A stretch of DNA of 6,423 bases from an uncultured Saprospiraceae bacterium. Lineage in GTDB: Bacteria > Bacteroidota > Bacteroidia > Chitinophagales > Saprospiraceae. The notes under the pieces were generated by a model. The model had not been told where the DNA came from. It was given only the letters and a program-made list of their open reading frames with translations, and searched no databases. The DNA is taken from NCBI GenBank assembly GCA_937864255.1, contig CALMIT010000532.1, forward strand, positions 1 to 6,423. Reading direction: 5' to 3'. Shown here piece by piece: positions 5,401 to 6,423 of the stretch; the first letter of the stretch is position 1, and every line of letters starts with the position of its first letter. The translations under genes and the position numbers were made by a program.

Positions 5401-6423
5401 GGCGGAATTTTGACAGTTCATCTTGTCGGCGACGTGGAAAGTACGGGCGAGTTTTTTACTGTTTTTGGTGAAAACAACACGTTGCTCGGAACTACCGAAG
5501 TGGGACAGGCACACGTTACTCCCGGGAATTGTGCGACACCCGGACAGGCAACTTTCATCCTGCCGCCTTCCACTTTAAACCAGTGGGCTGCCGACGGCAA
5601 TATCCAGATCAATCTTGTTTCGAATACAAATATTCCTGTGCCACCCGGTGGCCCCGGTTCCGGTATTAATCCCTGTAATGGAAATGTAAGCATGACGGGG
5701 CAGGTGGACAGCGTGAGCAGGGCTTGGGCTACGCTGACTTTCAACCAGATTTCGCCGACTTATTTTTCGACGGGAGCTACGGTGATCCAACCCACCGTTT
5801 TGTCGCCTTCCAATCCTCCGACACATACTTTTAACGGAGGCGTCAGCACTATTTTTTATGTGGTAGAAGACAGCCACGGCAACCGCGACACCTGTAGTTT
5901 TGATTTGAATGTGCGGGATATTGAGCCGCCTGTGGCGGTTTGCGAACCGTCTATCGTCCGCATCAATCCTGCCGGTTCTGTAAACGACACGATTTCTCCG
6001 ATGGACATTGGTGCGCGCAGCACTGACAACTGCGCGATTGATACAATGTTTGTCCAACCCAGTATTTTTACCTGCGATTTGATAGACCAGACGGTCAATG
6101 TGCAGTTGATAGTCAGAGATGTTTTCGGCAATCAGGATACCTGCGCTACTTTTGTCAGGATAGAAGGAATAGAGCCGGAGCCTTCGTTTTTGTATTTCTG
6201 CGGAAGCGACACACTGTTTTTGTTCGCCAATCCGCCGCCCGCGCCGGGTAATATCATTTATACCTATCGCTGGTTTGGGCCTTCCGGCAATCTTATTTCT
6301 ACGCGTCAGAATCCAATCATCGCAGACTTGTCCAATTTTACCGCAGGCAATTATTGCGTTGAAATACAAGGACTTACGGGTTGTACGACAGAGGCTTGTG
6401 TGAATATTCCGGTAGATTTACGA
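2461..6423 (+). CDS. Giant secreted HYR-repeat surface protein, 3' end missing
   Basis: One frame runs from the ATG at 2461 to the last base, 1321 codons without a stop; an in-frame TGA at 2401 closes it upstream. Residues 1-27 form a signal peptide (MKNRFTCIKQ, hydrophobic LGLLFLFFLSFSASL, cleavage probably near 24-27 before QTCDN). Residues 28-132 resemble a degenerate HYR-like segment. Nine HYR-type units follow, starting at residues 133, 215, 300, 384, 467, 549, 653, 894 and 1153, each opening with a D-x-x-x-P motif and carrying DNC and D-x-C-G-N signatures. Units 7 and 8 each hold an extra domain of about 140 residues. Residues 1241-1321 look like the start of an Ig-like domain (YRWFGPSGNLIS, AGNYCVEIQGLTGC). 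HYR units are extracellular beta-sandwich modules linked to adhesion. In Bacteroidota such proteins usually leave by type IX secretion through a C-terminal domain, which would lie beyond the window. Cell-surface or secreted adhesin is the likely role; ligand unknown. Confidence 0.9.
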   Translation, partial: MKNRFTCIKQLGLLFLFFLSFSASLSSQTCDNTNPYFTFSYTGPDTILVGPNCFGTLTWPDTGPDAPNVQCMPSFTCQVNFFDFSMALTGYAKGAQVRAGTNVSVYYTLQGVVNPGNISVLDTFCFDIFFYDDTEPTFSAPPPADLTVDCVNDIPAPTGIMANDNCDASFPKNITPTDSGTAMLCAGGTLIRSWTAVDSSGNSKTISQMITVLPDTTRPVISVLPMSETVPCESADYTTWLADQRNTVSNSASDNCGISMISDNAPAVFPMSCGRLNVTFTVEDSCGNIQTALAFYEITDSQTPVITGVGVSDTIRQSCDVAIPALPSVNASDNCDFELVFLETNSQTNTGGCSDFDFQIVRTWTATDSCGNTATHRQVIIVKDQNPPDFTPPPAITINCGDPRDPSSTGEPTGVSDNCDASPLITWRDIQSDTQACPQNILITREWRVTDTCGNSSIRTQVITVADNVAPDFTVPADTTVDCQFAGNLDVTGRPTGLADNCDPNPKITFSDVSSNVICANIYAITRTWTAEDTCGNTRSKIQLISVIDTILPTIVKPALDVTVFCDDVTSGDDAFADWINNHGNAAATDNCSQANDLQWLAFNSGTGTPASLPAKVCNGPDFQVLRQQAVDFVVFDQCGNSDTTSATFILKDTVPPQLINCPQNISAENDPGFCQATIILPPPRIRDDCDSTTQNFVFTKIGVITSNGPFGDPDILVNPLDIPINVGLPTLTVLSDLQIKVDLVNMDAESSTELFNIFDENGNLLGTSNRAATQCGNSTTIFTISNPATIYDWLRDEFIQLRLEPVVQANLPGRFSINNICANARVEVSVSFTGVVTNGGIFEDACNDGARVVVDPIQPFAESFDVGTSEGTYYVTDCAGNVDSCAFMITVEDTEGPTIICPPSMDVNLDPDQCTKSIQLPLPSAVTDNCALPGQFDQMAPTALSDQWISFYEDPNLSDFLANDKSITFTGITGNSFGLGGILTVHLVGDVESTGEFFTVFGENNTLLGTTEVGQAHVTPGNCATPGQATFILPPSTLNQWAADGNIQINLVSNTNIPVPPGGPGSGINPCNGNVSMTGQVDSVSRAWATLTFNQISPTYFSTGATVIQPTVLSPSNPPTHTFNGGVSTIFYVVEDSHGNRDTCSFDLNVRDIEPPVAVCEPSIVRINPAGSVNDTISPMDIGARSTDNCAIDTMFVQPSIFTCDLIDQTVNVQLIVRDVFGNQDTCATFVRIEGIEPEPSFLYFCGSDTLFLFANPPPAPGNIIYTYRWFGPSGNLISTRQNPIIADLSNFTAGNYCVEIQGLTGCTTEACVNIPVDLR
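2857..4416 (+). repeat. Six tandem four-cysteine HYR-type units (protein repeat)
   Basis: These bases encode residues 133-652, six units of about 82-104 residues. The shared pattern is D-x-x-x-P, a first Cys, a DNC motif, a third Cys, then (in most units) a tryptophan motif such as RTWTATD, D-[ST]-C-G-N, and a strand ending in I-x-V-x-D. Cysteines are at 150/166/185, 232/256/273/286, 319/335/353/370, 400/419/437/453, 483/502/519/535 and 566/592/618/639. Four per unit suggests two disulfides each, fitting an exported protein. Unit 1 has serine (residue 200) in place of the fourth cysteine. Unit 6 is longer and lacks the tryptophan motif. The units are clearly diverged in sequence, so this is an old expansion and not a recent DNA-level duplication. 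Confidence 0.82.
4558..4974 (+). other. Insert domain A inside HYR unit 7 (protein domain)
   Basis: These bases encode about residues 700-838. Unit 7 begins as a standard HYR unit (TVPPQLINCPQNISAENDPG, RDDC at 687-690) and resumes at FEDAC...DCAGN (843-882). Between them lies a beta-rich segment with ELFNIFDENGNLLGTSN (754-770), C776, a tryptophan strand (FTISNPATIYDWL, 783-795) and C822. It resembles insert B in the next unit. I do not recognise a named family; it reads like a beta-sandwich or lectin-like module, which is inference. Confidence 0.6.
5293..5730 (+). other. Insert domain B inside HYR unit 8 (protein domain)
   Basis: These bases encode about residues 945-1090. Unit 8 opens with DTEGPTIICPPSMDVNLDPD and DNC (929-931), then is interrupted until FYVVEDSHGN (1132-1141). 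The insert has ITFTGITGNSFG, EFFTVFGENNTLLGTTE (997-1013), C1024, FILPPSTLNQWAADG (1032-1046), a proline/glycine-rich loop (PPGGPGSG, 1061-1068) and C1072. The ELF/EFF motif, tryptophan strand and two cysteines match insert A in order and spacing, so the two are very probably homologous. Confidence 0.6.

Noticed and set aside
2857..6180. Possible DNA-level tandem repeats behind the HYR units
   Set aside because: Only the protein motifs repeat. The DNA of the units is strongly diverged, so there is no slippage-type or CRISPR-like repeat.
5575..6369. 264-codon open frame on the - strand, rich in arginine, isoleucine and histidine
   Set aside because: It lies wholly antisense to the giant repeat gene, whose frame shows clear repeated motifs. 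The composition is what the reverse strand of such DNA gives, and there is no promoter or recognisable domain.

Overview
The window looks like ordinary chromosome of a member of the Bacteroidota, most likely of the Saprospiraceae/Lewinella kind. Three things point there: two exact copies of the Bacteroidota promoter pattern (TTTG, 18-19 bases, TAnnTTTG) with no Shine-Dalgarno sequences; a PUR/DUF3276-type small protein typical of that phylum; and a very long secreted protein built from hyalin-type (HYR) repeats. The family placement is inference from style, not from a search.

Layout. Bases 1-1148 carry the 3' part of a membrane flippase of the polysaccharide exporter type (+ strand). It ends in a hairpin terminator (1147-1185) that also serves the convergent gene. 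That gene (1202-1588, - strand) encodes a 128-residue PUR-family nucleic-acid-binding protein with an acidic tail. A 185-base region (1589-1773) holds two divergent promoters, one for the PUR gene and one for a 66-residue small protein (1774-1974, + strand) that is lysine-rich at its start and acidic at its end. A strong hairpin terminator closes that gene (2065-2104). An AT-rich gap of about 350 bases follows with no convincing gene. From 2461 to the last base a single + strand frame stays open for 1321 codons. It encodes the N-terminal part of a giant secreted repeat protein: signal peptide, N-terminal segment, nine HYR-type units, two related beta-rich insert domains, and the start of an Ig-like domain. 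Its 3' end lies outside the window.

The genes do not form one operon or pathway. The flippase and the secreted repeat protein both concern the cell surface, but they are separated by two terminators and two small housekeeping-like genes. I find no mobile element, CRISPR array, RNA gene, toxin-antitoxin pair or defence system. The most interesting item is the giant protein: its HYR units fall into three subtypes, and two successive units carry the same extra domain inserted after the same motif.
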